A stretch of DNA of 64,000 nt from Ceratotherium simum simum (lineage: Eukaryota > Chordata > Mammalia > Perissodactyla > Rhinocerotidae), in NCBI RefSeq assembly GCF_000283155.1, contig NW_004454207.1:11014927-11078926 (forward strand), read 5' to 3'. Of this stretch, positions 22,801 through 34,381 are shown one piece after another (within the stretch, counting starts at the first letter, position 1; the number at the start of each line of letters is the position of its first letter). The position numbers were made by a program, and so were the translations under genes. The notes under the pieces were generated by a model. That model was not told where the DNA came from, did no database searches, and saw nothing but the letters and a program-made list of their open reading frames with translations.

Positions 22801-25266
22801 CTTTGTGTTTCATGTGGCTGGGACAAGAGTCTTCCTGAAGCTTGGATAGTATTTTCTGCCTAAATTCTCTCCAAAAGATGAATAACTGTGCATTTTCTAC
22901 ACTATAATTATCAAAGGTGCATCTCTTTATTAAACTTGTATTATAGAAGACACAACATTTAAAAAGGCTACTTAATTGCAGCTTGTAAAGTTCGCCAGCC
23001 TAAGTTAAAACACTTCCTTTGTTTACCATTTGGTAACTATGATGATGCCTGGTCTTTCTCTCTCTTAACTTTTACATCTTTAGAAAGGGAAACCTTTGGC
23101 TCCTTTTTCTCATCTGCTTGCTGTGGTGCTGAACTCCGTGAGCTCCTCCTGGCTTTACTGCTCTGTGCCTTTGCTTTGATTTCAAGCCCGCATAGCTTCT
23201 TTGCAGCTCCTCTTCTCAGCCTCTGTCTCCATCAGCCACCCGAGGAGTCCTGTCGGGGGCGGAGTGGGAGAGAATGACACAGCATCTCCTCTCCATTTCC
23301 TTTCCTTGCATCTGTTTCTCCCCCTCCTCCTCTCTCTGCTCCCACCTTCCCTCCTCCTCTGTTACTCCCTTTTCCCTCCACTCCCCTTCCCCTTCTCTGT
23401 TTCTTCTTTCTTGTTTACTTTTCCACTAGGCAGAAAAATAAAAAGAAGAGGAAAAAAGTCTTACACAAGGTGTTTAAGATGGATAGAGTAATTTTCCCAT
23501 TCCTTCCCACGCTCTTTTCTTTTTCCCTCTCTAAAGGAATAAATGACTTTATTCCTTTTAACTCGCCAATTCAATCCCTTTCCATCTTGATTTACTTGTT
23601 GGGTGGCAACAGTGAAGCTGGATACAACTTCACTTACAGACAATACTTTTCTTGGTAGTCCTAGCAAGAGGTTACCTGCACCAAAATTTACGAACAACTT
23701 CAATAATAGAGTTATTCAGAAACAGTTTTTTACAGACCCACTATCATTCACACGGAGCAAAACACTGTAATGACACTTAGTGTTTTGAAGCGAGATTTCA
23801 ACTGTTTTCCTTACACTCGTTATCAATGTTAGGATGTTTTCCCAGAAGTACTGCTACATTTGTGTTGATCTGTCCACAAGGTGCATCTCAGCTCCCCTTG
23901 GGGCCAAGGATACATCCCAACAAGGGTAAAAAAGGAAGCTAAGAAGACCGCTTAAAAATCACCAGCGTGGAGTTTTAATTCAGTCAGTCAAACAGCTATA
24001 TCGATACCATTTGGTCATTTGCTCATCATGAAAATATCTTTGAACAATCTGGATTTAGAATGAATGATTTAATAAGTTGGTACTTGAAATAAATAAGCTG
24101 GGTTGTAAATAGTGTTTTGACTGTTGACTAAATTTTAATATACCTAATATTGAAATCTTATTCAATGGTTTAAATCACAGATATATTTTTAATTTGAAGT
24201 GGCACATTTTAAAACTTGAAATTTCCTTTATGGGCAAATTTTAAAATCCTTGTGAAGTTTAAAACATTACAATTGAATTTGAATAATCATCTTAAACTTT
24301 TGTGCCTTTTGATTTGCCCCGAGAGAATTAAAAATCTGTTTTAATGAAATAACTAGAAATGCTATAATTAAAGTCCTATATTCTTTTGGGTCACAATTCT
24401 TGGCACAGAGTGGGTATTCATTAACATTATTTTTATTAAAAAAATCTCAGTGAAATTATTCATCTGTTTTGGGAAAAATCATTTCTAAGAAATCTGTAGC
24501 TTTTTCTTCAACTTGATAACTCTATGATAATAGGGGGGAACATCTTTGAACACCAAGAGCCACAAATTTTCCTGAATTTGCAGTGTTCTAGCACAAAGTA
24601 GGGAATAAAAATGGAGCATTTGAAACTGTCAAAATGTAAATGACACATTTAAGGTACATTCATCTGGCACAGTAACACTTTACAATTTTTTTTTTTTAAT
24701 CACACCACACGTATTCAATTTCCATCATTTTCAAAATGTGACATTTTAATACAGGATTTTATGACTTTGAGTTTTTGTCCATTTATAGACATCTATCTTG
24801 ATAGTGTACAACAAAACGCTGTGTTCTTTTCATGGACTAGATTTGAAACTTAGGTTAAGCTCCTGTTAAGACTGCCACTCCTCTGGCTGCCACGGACTGA
24901 TAGCAGGACAGAAGAGCAGCCTATGGGATTCTGTGCTTGGTGAGCACACGAGGGGTTCCGCTCCACCTCCCATTCTACCTGCCTCACCTCTGTCCACGAC
25001 TTTCCAAAGAAGAAGGCTGTAAGTAGAACTGCTCTTACATCTCCTCCTCAGGACCAAGCCCATGATATCTTACATCCCCCAGTCATCACCAAGTAGCCAG
25101 TCTTCCCAGTCCCTCTGACTGCCCAGACCTTTTCCCCATAAGGCTTTTATTATCTCCTGCTTCCCCTCAACTTCTCACTGCCTCTTCACTCCTCAAGCCC
25201 TTCCACTCTGCCCGTTGGAAACCCCCCTTCTCCTATGAACTTTCCCATTCCCTTCTTGATCTAACT
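22801..25266. other. Unique, mostly AT-rich sequence, no gene recognised
   Basis: A pyrimidine-rich tract spans about 23280-23410. A 9-bp-stem hairpin sits at 23758-23787 (caaaacact, 12-base loop, agtgttttg). A T run lies at about 24687-24699. 23700-24650 shows almost no repeat signal and is a candidate for conserved noncoding sequence, unverified. Confidence 0.45.
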
Positions 25267-25491
25267 CAGGGTTTCTCAACTTCAGCACTACTGACACTGT
25301 GGGCGGGATCATTCTTTGTTGTGGGGCTGTCCTATGCACTGTGCGATGGTTAGCAGCACCCCTGGCCTTGACCCACTGGAAGCCACCAGCACTCCCACCC
25401 CCACATGCCCTCAGTTGTGACAACCCAAAATGTCTCCAGACATTGCCAAATGTCCTCTGGGGGGCAATATTGCCCCTGTTGAGAACCACTG
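25267..25491 (-). mobile_element. MER20 (hAT-Charlie)
   Basis: Termini cagggtttctcaact and gttgagaaccactg; flanking 8-mers atctaact and atctcctt agree at 6 of 8 bases, as expected for an old hAT target duplication. Confidence 0.93.
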
Positions 25492-26612
25492 ATCTCCTTT
25501 CATGACACCGCTTTCCCTGCAGCTCCCCTCGCTCTTACTTCTGGATCTGCTGGGATTGTGTCCTCATTGCTCCTCCCTCTCCATCAAAAACTAAAGCTCC
25601 TCTGAAGCCCGTGCTGCCATCTTACTAGCCTTTTATTCTACTACGGACCTTTTATTGCATCTGCTGACCTCCTAGTCAACCTTCCCTCTCTTGATGAAGA
25701 TTCTAGCTCTGGCTCGCTCTCTCCCTCCCTCTCCACTACTACCCTGGTGATTATTCTCCTGCAACTTTGACATCCAAGATCTTCTGCTCAAACCTCTGGC
25801 CTCTAAGTTACTCGATCCTCCTGACTCAGGTTAAACTCAAATCTCTGCCCATTTTACATCTGAGGAGCTGAATGTCATTGGAGAAAAACACACAATCCTG
25901 CTACTGGCCTGACTTCAAATTTATGACTGTAAATTTCAGCTTACTTGACCATCCTGTAATATTTTCCTGGTCAGTTTGCTTTCGCCTTCTGTGAGACAAC
26001 TATTTCATACCTTCTCCTCTTTCCTCAAAAACTCCAGTACTGCCTTCTTTCAAACCTCACTCTTCGTAATGACCTTGTTTCTTAATTCATTGAGAAAATA
26101 GAAGTACTCAGAAAAGGACTGCCTCATCCTACTACCACTATCTTACTTGTAAGCATCCTTAACCTTATATTTTCTCATCCATCTTGTCACAACTAGTCTC
26201 TTACCACTCCTCTCTAGGGTCAACCTGTCCCCTTGGGCACCCCCCATCCCTTTTCAATTACCCGAGGACTTTGTTCCTTCACTTATTTCCCTTCTTTTGT
26301 GCATCATACATTCTCCCTTCTCTATCATCAACATATAAACATGTTGTAATATTTTCCATCTAAGCAAACAACCACAACACCATCTCTACATATTGTCATG
26401 GCTCAGTCCTATGCTTTTTCCTCTCCTCTCCTCTTTTCCCTTCCTCTCTCCTCCTCTCTCTTCCCTCCCCCTCTTTACCTTCTCTATCAATATTTACTCT
26501 CTAAATAGCTTCAGCTAGTCCCATAACTTTATATAACATCTATATACTAATGATTCCACTTTATACCTCTACCTTTCATTTGAGCTCCAAATTCATATAT
26601 CCAGCTATATAT

Positions 26613-26712
26613 NNNNNNNNNNNNNNNNNNNNNNNNNNNNNNNNNNNNNNNNNNNNNNNNNNNNNNNNNNNNNNNNNNNNNNNNNNNNNNNNNNNNNNNN
26701 NNNNNNNNNNNN
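26613..26712. other. Assembly gap (100 N)
   Basis: Exactly 100 N, the convention for a gap of unknown size. It starts next to tatatat and lies about 65 bases before a (TA)14 run, so AT-rich simple sequence may have caused it. Confidence 0.98.
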
Positions 26713-26773
26713 GCATATACAATGTTTGTGCAACAACCTAAAATTAATCCAAAACCCATGAACTGCTTCCTCT

Positions 26774-26776
<3 letters not shown>

Positions 26777-26805
<29 letters not shown>
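26777..26805. repeat. (TA)14 microsatellite
   Basis: Uninterrupted TA repeat just downstream of the gap. Confidence 0.97.
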
Positions 26806-26808
<3 letters not shown>

Positions 26809-27696
26809 CTTGGATGTCTCACCAGCATCTCCAACTTAACATGTCAAATTTAAACTTCCAATTACCTCCTAAATCCTTTACTTTTCCAGGGTTCACCATG
26901 CCTATAAATTTAAAAAGGTATGCTGGCTGAAAATCCATGTTAATTTCCTTCTTTTCTTCCCACCCTAAATCCCTCATCAAGTCCTGTCAGCTCTACCTTC
27001 CAAACAGACCACAAATCTGACCCCTATCCATTACTTCCCCCTAGTCTAAGGCACCGTCATCTCCTGGACTACCACAATAAGCTTCCTAATTGGTTTCTTG
27101 GCTTCGACACTTACTTGCCTAGAGGATCTTCTTCACACATCAGACAGTGTAACCTTTTAAAAGTTGTAAATCAGATTATGTTATTTCCCTGCTCAGAATT
27201 CTTCAATGCATTTCCATCACATTTGGAGTAAAAGTCCATGTCCTATCATGTCCAGGGCAGATCCGGACCCTACTTAATCTATTTCTTATTACTTTCCTCC
27301 TCTCTCACTTTGCTCAAGCCACACTGGACTTCTTACTGTTTATCAGACACACCAAGCTCATTTCAGCCCCTGGGCCTTTGCACTTGATGATTCCTCCTCA
27401 TCTGAGATCTTTGAATGTTTGGCTCCCCTGCCAGGCAGTGTGGATATGTCACAGATGGAAGCAAGCACGGCATTAATCACCATGTCAGTCAAAGAAATGT
27501 GTATATTTATTGGACTCGCCTTACTGCATTCCTGTGTTAGATCATTAGGGCAACTTGAAAAATACAACTTGGAAATTGCTAGCCATTTCTTGGGATTTTA
27601 TTATTCAGGTGGCTGCTACATGATTCTGAACAAGACAGAACCTCAATGCAACACACCTTGGACCACTTGGAGAATTTTGGCTGTGCTTTTGTGACA

Positions 27697-27945
27697 TAAA
27701 TCAGGCAATGATCAATCCCCAAAGAGAGTTTATAATTCCCTCCTTAACCAATCAAATAATGCTTTTCAGAATCTTGCCTTATTTGACAAAAATGCCTCTT
27801 TTGACCCTATGCAGCCCTTCTGCTTATGGGGACGTGGGGAGACTCACTGAATTCACTTTGGCATGATCCGATGTCCCCTTGCCTGATGAGCAATAAATTC
27901 AGCTTTGATCTTTCAGCTCTGCTGGTCTGGTTATTTCAATATGAC
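27697..27945 (+). mobile_element. 3' part of a solo LTR relic
   Basis: Poly(A) signal aataaa at 27892-27897, then 'tttgatctttcagctctgctggtc' and a terminal tgaca. Upstream 'accaatcaaataatgc' resembles U3. Family not assigned. Confidence 0.6.
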
Positions 27946-29088
27946 AGTGCCTTAATGATTTCATTTTCTTCCCTCTCACTGTTTTAGGCTTTTTTCTTTA
28001 ACATTTTTAGGAGCTTTGCTACTTAACATTGGTCTCTTTGTTTTCCAAAACCCCTTTGTGGGAACATGGTGTACTCCCTTCCGAGAGGGGAAGGATTCTA
28101 CTGACCTGGATTAGGGACAACCACCCAGCTGTTTTAGGTAGTTTGTTCTGAAAAATAATCATACAGATATCCTTTCCTGAAACTCCATCAAATCCGAATC
28201 CTTTTCGGCACTTCTGAACTATCTCCCCCCAAACAAAACAAAACAAAATACCTAAACTTTAATTACTATAGCTATTTATTTTGGTTCCTCTCTGTGGGTG
28301 AGATTTACACTAATTAGAGTATAATGAAACCTGCCCTTTCAAACAAATTTATTCCTTTGTTTGCGCTCATTTGAGCAAACCGACTGCACTGTATGTGAGC
28401 ACGCAGAAGGGAGGCATTGCAAACGGCTGCTACCAATCCAGACCCCCAGAGCTACCCTTCCCAATCCTTCCCAAGACGCGTGCAGCAGTGCTCACACGGG
28501 ATTTGTGAACTGAGACCTGTGTCTTTTTGTCTTGTTTTCCTACCTGCAGAAGAGACACATTTTCTCGGAAAACATTTCCTTCTCTGTGGCTTTCTGGTTA
28601 GTATTCAGGCCACCACCTCTGTTATCAGACGGTGGCAACAAAGCTTCTCCGCTTGAATCTTGTGCGAGGTGGCGGGGGAATGGATTGCACAGTAATGAGC
28701 TGTTTTTGCAGGCTTCCTTCGGGAGCCTTTTCTTATATCCCTTGGCAAGAGGAACTAATTCAAAACAGCAACCCAACCCTTGGGCATCTAAAATTCACAG
28801 AAATTCAGCTGACTTGACAGTAAGAGGGTCTCCCTGAAAATCAGTGCTGTAAATCAGAGCATCGTTCTTCAAAGGGAGGGGTGGCTAGAGGTTTTCTGGA
28901 ACCTTATATAAGACTTTTATCCCTATGGCTGTTTTCAAGTCGAGTGAAGATGGTAGGGAGCGTGCTGGGAGCTGCTTTTCTTTCCTGATTATGCTGTTTC
29001 ATCCTCTGAGCAACATGAACTGAGAGCCTCAGAGCGTTTCCTCTTGGAAAGGCAGTCATGGACTGTTTTACTCTTCATGAACTTGACC
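27946..29088. other. Unique sequence, no gene recognised
   Basis: No repeat signal over most of it. A bulged inverted repeat lies at about 28358-28380 (gtttgcgctc / gagcaaac). Confidence 0.45.
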
Positions 29089-29089
29089 A

Positions 29090-29212
29090 GATAGACTTAA
29101 TCTTCTTAAGGACAGGGCCAGGGAATTTTCTCTTTATACCTCCAGTAGCTAACATGGCGCCTGGCACTTAGTAGACCCTCAGTGTATTGTCATGGATGTT
29201 AAATGAATGGTG
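29090..29212 (+). mobile_element. L2 LINE 3' end
   Basis: 'ttaaggacagggccagg' then 'ctaacatggcgcctggcacttagtagaccctcag...aaatgaatgg', the sense L2 terminus. Confidence 0.8.
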
Positions 29213-29461
29213 GGCGGAGCTAGTAATGGCTGTGCAGAGTCTATTTCCGTAGCAGGCGTTGCTGTTGTCTTGCTTGCTGCTGTTCTGTGCTGGGGTGTTA
29301 CCCAGCACGTGCTTCCATTTGTTCTGGCTCCAGCCCCTGGTTCTCTTCTCTGCTGTGTTCAGCTGTTAGTTCTTTTTCTTTCCATCCAGTCTCTTTTCCT
29401 TCAGAATGTGGTGACTCTCCATCCCTACAGACTTCTCTACCTCCACCCTGGGAAACCTTCT

Positions 29462-29463
<2 letters not shown>

Positions 29464-29509
<46 letters not shown>
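29464..29509. repeat. (AC)23 microsatellite
   Basis: Twenty-three uninterrupted AC units, the longest perfect dinucleotide repeat here and probably polymorphic. It creates artificial open frames (poly-Thr-His or Cys-Val) on both strands. Confidence 0.98.
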
Positions 29510-29512
<3 letters not shown>

Positions 29513-29932
29513 TCTGGCCAGTCTCCAGCCCTGCAAGATTCCTCATGCTTTTGTATGTTCCGGTTTCCTTCTCTCTCACCCTCACATCTCTCCCTCCACC
29601 CTCAAGGGTCTGCTCATTCTTTCAACCCAGACTGACCCTCAATAATCCCAGGTTCTGCCCTGTCTTCTGCCTTTTCTCATCCTCCATTTCCACTTGTTTG
29701 GTGAGTCTCACCCTTTCATCCCCGGCACTTCCCTTTATTTACATATGTCTTAATTTGCTGGAGGTTGGCATTGGGAAGGGGTGGTCTTTACTTTTCAGAT
29801 TTGCATTGTTAATAAGTGAAACACTCAGGCAATGATAGTTTTAGGGTACAATGGTAGAAATTACATATATTCCTTTTGAGTGTGGGATAATTATTAAGAG
29901 GATAAAGCCATAGTGTTTTGTTTCATTTAAAC

Positions 29933-30156
29933 TAGTGATTCTCAACCAGGGGCAACTTTGCTGCAAGGGGACATTTGGCAATGTCTGGACACGTTTTGAG
30001 TTGTCACAACTGGGGGTGGGGGAGGAGGGATGCTATTGGCCTCTAGTAGGAAGAAGCCAAGGATGCTGCTAAATATCCTACAGTGCACAGGACAGTCCCC
30101 ATGACGAAGAACTCTTGGGGCCAGAATGTCCATAGCGCCGAGGTTGAGAAGCCCTG
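29933..30156 (+). mobile_element. MER20 (hAT-Charlie)
   Basis: 'tctcaaccaggggcaactttgc', 'gacatttggcaatgtctgg', 'ttgtcacaactgggggtggg', 'gaggttgagaagccctg'. The only MER20 of five on the plus strand. Confidence 0.93.
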
Positions 30157-30369
30157 GTGTACACATTCTTCTGCCTTCCTCCCCAGGCCCTCCTCTGCCC
30201 TGTCTCCTGATACCCTGGTCCTCACAACCTAATCTTGTGACTTGTGTCCTATGGCCCAATTGCTGTGTTTCCCCCATTGCCTGGAGAGCACCACGTGCTT
30301 GGTTTTAATCTCCACGGTGAAAGCTAACCACAAACGCTCTTCAGTTCGTGGAATCACGGCTAGTGGGAG

Positions 30370-30470
30370 CAGGAAGGGCCTTCAGAAGATTTTTAAATTC
30401 ACCTTCTGATTTCTCAGAGGAAAAGAAAAGAAGTGACTTTGCTAAGGTCTCACAGCCACTCAGGGGGCTA
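30370..30470 (-). mobile_element. MIR SINE fragment (weak)
   Basis: 'gtgactttgctaaggtctcacagccactca' resembles the antisense MIR core. Confidence 0.55.
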
Positions 30471-31044
30471 TGGCCAAGGGCTCCTACTCCCGGCTCTTCT
30501 CTTTCTACTCACTCACTACTTTTGGCCAAATAAAAGAAATACAAGCTAACTGCCTGGGCAAGAACAGGAACCAGATTGATTGGTCTCCTTAAAAGAGGAG
30601 TGCAATAATGCACTTCCCAATTTGTTTCTCCGGATTGCATCCTCTAGTGCTCTCTGAAGGGTCTCTGCCAGCTACGAGGTACGGCTGATGCACCTCCATG
30701 TCCTCTCGGGGGAATGCCGTGACTTGACCAGGTGAAAAGCAATTCTAGGCAGGTCGCCAGGAACAACAACTTTGAGTAGGCAGACCTGTCACCGCTCTTC
30801 ATCGTATGCCATGTAGCCAGCTATGCACTGGGTCAAGAAGTGCCTGAATCTGGGGATGGAGAAGAGCATAAACACAAACTTTCTGCAGTCAGGAGCCAAA
30901 ATTTGAGACGATTACAAGGCAATTTGGGCAATTCCATGTCTTATGTCTTACTTCCCTCCCTCACCTCTCCCCAAACAACCACATCTTATCGGTGAGGAAA
31001 AGGATATTTTGGTGGGAGGGAGAGGGGATGGACTAATGTTTTTC
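30471..31044. other. Unique sequence, no gene recognised
   Basis: Nothing identified. Confidence 0.4.
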
Positions 31045-31211
31045 CAAGTAAGGTCTTTTGACCTACAAACCTCAGAATGGCTTTGGACGTGTGTAAAAAT
31101 GCATCCTATACCTACATTTACCACCTCTGGGGGGAGGGTGGGGCCTGACGCTGAAATTATTAACAAGCTCTCAGGTTATCCTTCTACAGTCATAAGTTTA
31201 AGAACCACTGA
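31045..31211 (+). mobile_element. MER5-type hAT fragment
   Basis: 'ctggggggagggtggggcctgac', 'attaacaagctctcaggttat' and the terminal 'taagaaccactg'. A C10 run follows at 31236-31245. Confidence 0.72.
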
Positions 31212-31245
31212 TCCATACATTTGAATAATTAGGCTCCCCCCCCCC

Positions 31246-32184
31246 AACATCCCAGAAAGTCAGAAGCTTTTGGACAAAGTGTGAATCTCGGGGAGAAAAA
31301 TCTACTACTGAAAAGAGAAAAAAGAAAAAACACTCTAAAACAAGGCTCTTTTTCGTGACATCTCATGGCCATAAGGTGACTGAGTTTGCTTGGGGCTTTG
31401 AGGATGCAAAGACCACATCCGGCAACAGGCACTCGCTAGGGAGGGATCAGGCTTTGCTCCTGTTTCGAGTTTTTAAAGGGCTGGATCCAGCCTTCTTTGG
31501 CTCTTCTGGCATCTTTTGGATTCCCTCTTAGGAGACCTCTTAAAGGGAGCCCATTCCTTGAGGGCTGCTTTTCCCCTGCTCTTCAAGGGCCCTCAAGGTG
31601 CCTGCTCATTGATCCACCTTGAAGAGGTATCAGCATGTTTTAATTAAGAGAGTTCACAGGCCTTGAGCACATTCCTCATTTTAACAGTAACGCTCATTGG
31701 TTTTTGACTCTCTCCAAAGCGTGAATAATTTTCCAGGGTTGGTGACACTCCATCTGTGCAACTAGCCACGTGTCCTGGTCTCTGTTTATCCACTTGCATT
31801 TTTGTGGGACCTAGCTTTGGACTCAGCTCTCCTTTGCCTCTTTCCAAAACCCTTAGTCATTTGCAAAGTGGAAGCTGCTATGCTGTCTTGCCACTCCACT
31901 ATCCAAGAAGCACAGTGTTTCCCTAACCATGGACCACATTCTGTTTTCCTTTCAGAAAGGGATGCAGAGCACAAATTCCTCCGTTTTGTGCAAACTGCAT
32001 AATTAACAATTATCTGACCTTAGTTGACTGTACTTTATTTTTTATTTTCTAGTGGAAAGAAAAGGAGTGAATAGAGTCGCAGTAGCCAAGTTAGCTTTAC
32101 AAACTCCCCAGAAACCCATGAAACAAATTTCAAAATTGTGAGACCAATCAGATCCACTAGATAGTCACTCTCTCCTCCTTATGA
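31246..32184. other. Unique sequence, no gene recognised
   Basis: Nothing identified. Confidence 0.4.
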
Positions 32185-32600
32185 ACATCTCTACCCCAGG
32201 GCCTTTGTACTTGCTGTTGCATGGCCAGGTATGCCCTTCATCCAGATAACCATGTGGCTAGCCCTGTTCTCTTGCTTCCTTCAGCTCTCTGCTCTTACGT
32301 CCCCTTTTCACGGAGGCCTTCACTGGCCACCCACTATGAGATGGTCCTTTCACTCCCCCCATGACACTCCCTCCTCTCCTGTCCCTGCTTCAGTTCTCCT
32401 CATACCACTTAGCCCCATCTACCGAATTCTATACAGAGTGGCTCTTTGGTTTTTGTGTGTGCATCTCTCCCACCAAAAGGGCAATTCCATGAGGGCAGCG
32501 TCTTGTCTGTTTTTTCACTGCTGGAGCCTCAGCACGTACCACAGTGCCTGACATAGTAACTCTCAGGCAATACTGGATGTGTGAATGAACAAAGGGATGG
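32185..32600 (+). mobile_element. L2 LINE C-terminal and 3' region
   Basis: 'cagggcctttgtacttgctgtt', 'ggaggccttcactggccaccc', 'tccatgagggcagcgtcttgtctg', 'cagtgcctgacatag...gaatgaac' in full L2 sense order. Confidence 0.88.
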
Positions 32601-33101
32601 ATGGATATGGAAATGAGGCACATTACTATTTTCTTTTTATATAAATTTTCCCCAGAATGAACCTGCATGTGAGGAGAGAGATCATGAGCTATAGGGCTCT
32701 GAAAAAAAGATGGACTTTTGACCTACCTCTAAGCCTGTGGTGATGGTTTCTCCTCACCAGCAACTGCTGTTCCTAGAAGCCACGTGAAAAGCTTGAAACA
32801 AAAAATAACAATGATCGAATCCTTCCACTTTCATTGGGAAACATTTGTTATCTAGCAGGTATAGTAGAGGCTCTCTGTTTCTGCCTACTGAATCAATATT
32901 TTAATCTCAGTATTCACCATAAAACTTTGGACTTTTACAAAGAAGATTGGGCAAGGCATAAAACTAAACACAAGCATTCCTTGCCTCCGTTATTAACATT
33001 CGTTCCCCCTGAATGTGCTGCAAGCCACCTGCACACATCTTGCTTTCAATAATGCCACTTTTTCACATACATAAACTAAAGAATAGGATTATGTGTACGT
33101 G

Positions 33102-34302
33102 TTTTTTTTTATTCATTCAAATATTTATTGAGCAACTAGGGAGATACAAATGTAATTAAAACATGATCAAAGAGGTGACACGAACGCACATGTTATAGAA
33201 AGCAAAGTATAAGGTTCACTGAATGACAGCAGTCGAAAGAAAGTGCTTTTGGAGATTGAGTGAGGTTGCTTGCATCCTGGAAGGGGGTGTGGGTGGGTGG
33301 CAAGTCAGGAAAGGGGATTGAGATTAACATAGAAGACTTCAGTCTGGATTGTTGATGATACTCAGTATGGACTATATTTGTCTCTCCTTTTCCTCTCTCC
33401 CCATCTTTGGGCTTAATTCACCAGTAGTGCCCAGGATTGTTCAATGTGCTTTTTCTATGCTTGCTTGCATTTGTGCTTTAATATCTTCTACAGAACTAGG
33501 TCCTTTTGGTGTTTTAGGAATTTTTTCCTGTCTTTTGAAGGATTCTTGACCTTTTAATCGTGGTGTTGACGGTTTGCAGTCTTTTCCATTCTCGTTTGAT
33601 TTTTGTGCATTTTTGGCTGGAGTATCTCATAGATTTCTTTACTGGAGCTCTTTATTCAGCTTCCTCCTCCTCAAAATCATAATCTTCATCTTCTTCATCA
33701 TCGTCTCTGTCATCATTATCTTCATCGGCAGCAAGTTTTACTTTTTTCTGTGGAAACTTGCTACCGCTTCAAGGGGCAGAGTGCTTTCCAGATATACTAA
33801 GGAGTTTCACATCCTTCTCCTCTTCATCTTCTGACTCTGCATCTTCCTCCACAGTTACTAAGTGCTGTCCACCAATATGCACATGCCCTGCACCACACTT
33901 CAATCATAAGACCACAGGTGATGTTATTTCAAAGCCCCCAAGGGAAACCGTTGGCTGTACAGACATTTTCAGTTGCCAGTGTTGCTTTAATTGGACTGCC
34001 TTCATAATGCATTGCCTCTACTTCAACAATGTGCAATTCATCCTTCGCACCAGCCCCTAAACTGACCTTTCTTAAAGATAACTCCTGCTCATTTTCATCA
34101 TTTTCTGCCCTAAAGTGATAATCTTTGTCAGCCTTTAGTTTACAACTGAAAAGATAGTTCTGAGGCCTCAAGGGGCTCATGTCCCTATCCATCGAATCTT
34201 CCACGGGGTGGTGGCACGCACTTAGGTGGGAGAGAAGGCAGATGGAGATAAACGACTACTTTTCCTTAGAACAGCCACGCAGGATGGAATCACACCAGGG
34301 AC
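33102..34302 (-). pseudogene. NPM1: Processed pseudogene (retrocopy) of nucleophosmin, short isoform transcript
   Basis: Minus-strand reading gives the N-terminus of NPM1 (nucleolar histone and ribosome-assembly chaperone), intronless and with its 5' UTR (about 34205-34302). Recognisable pieces are [36 protein letters not shown] and [11 protein letters not shown]. Defects: the start codon position 34202-34204 reads GTG instead of ATG; a 2-base deletion follows the codons for LAT and shifts the frame; a stop replaces a codon downstream in the Ser-Gly-Lys region; the acidic tract (about 33681-33728) is shortened and altered. The coding part ends at 33441-33443 with ...SIEKAH-stop, the C-terminus I recall for the short isoform (B23.2). 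Coding span is 764 bases against 780 for a 259-residue isoform. The T run at 33102-33110 is the A tail. Not translatable as NPM1. Confidence 0.93.
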
Positions 34303-34308
34303 TGTGTA

Positions 34309-34381
34309 TTTTTAATATATATAAATGTATATATAATACAAAGAAATATATATAAAATAAGTATTATATATACCCCCCCCC
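34309..34381. repeat. AT-rich simple sequence ending in C9
   Basis: Irregular TA/ATATA repeats followed by nine C at 34373-34381, directly upstream (in transcript sense) of the NPM1 retrocopy. Confidence 0.85.

Larger units (their letters stand above)
25500..27410 (+). mobile_element. Long, degenerate L2-type LINE segment containing the gap
   Basis: In order: 'ccaaattcatatatccagc', then after the gap 'cttggatgtctcaccagcatc', 'ctcctggactaccacaataagcttcctaattgg', 'ctcagaattcttcaatgc', 'tttggagtaaaagtcc', 'ccacactggacttctt' and 'cctgggcctttgcact'. These match the L2 reverse transcriptase and C-terminal region in sense. 25700-26500 is assigned with less certainty. No open frame survives. A C/T tract lies at about 26419-26475. 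Confidence 0.7.

Noticed and set aside
29287..29835. 182-codon plus-strand open frame
   Set aside because: It runs through the (AC)23 microsatellite and pyrimidine-rich DNA; the translation is poly-Thr-His plus Ser/Leu/Pro. No domain and no splice context.
30540..30920. Possible exon or retrocopy in a unique GC-balanced stretch
   Set aside because: No open frame with splice sites and no recognisable protein in any frame.
33574..33834. 86-codon plus-strand open frame
   Set aside because: Antisense shadow of the acidic region of the NPM1 retrocopy.
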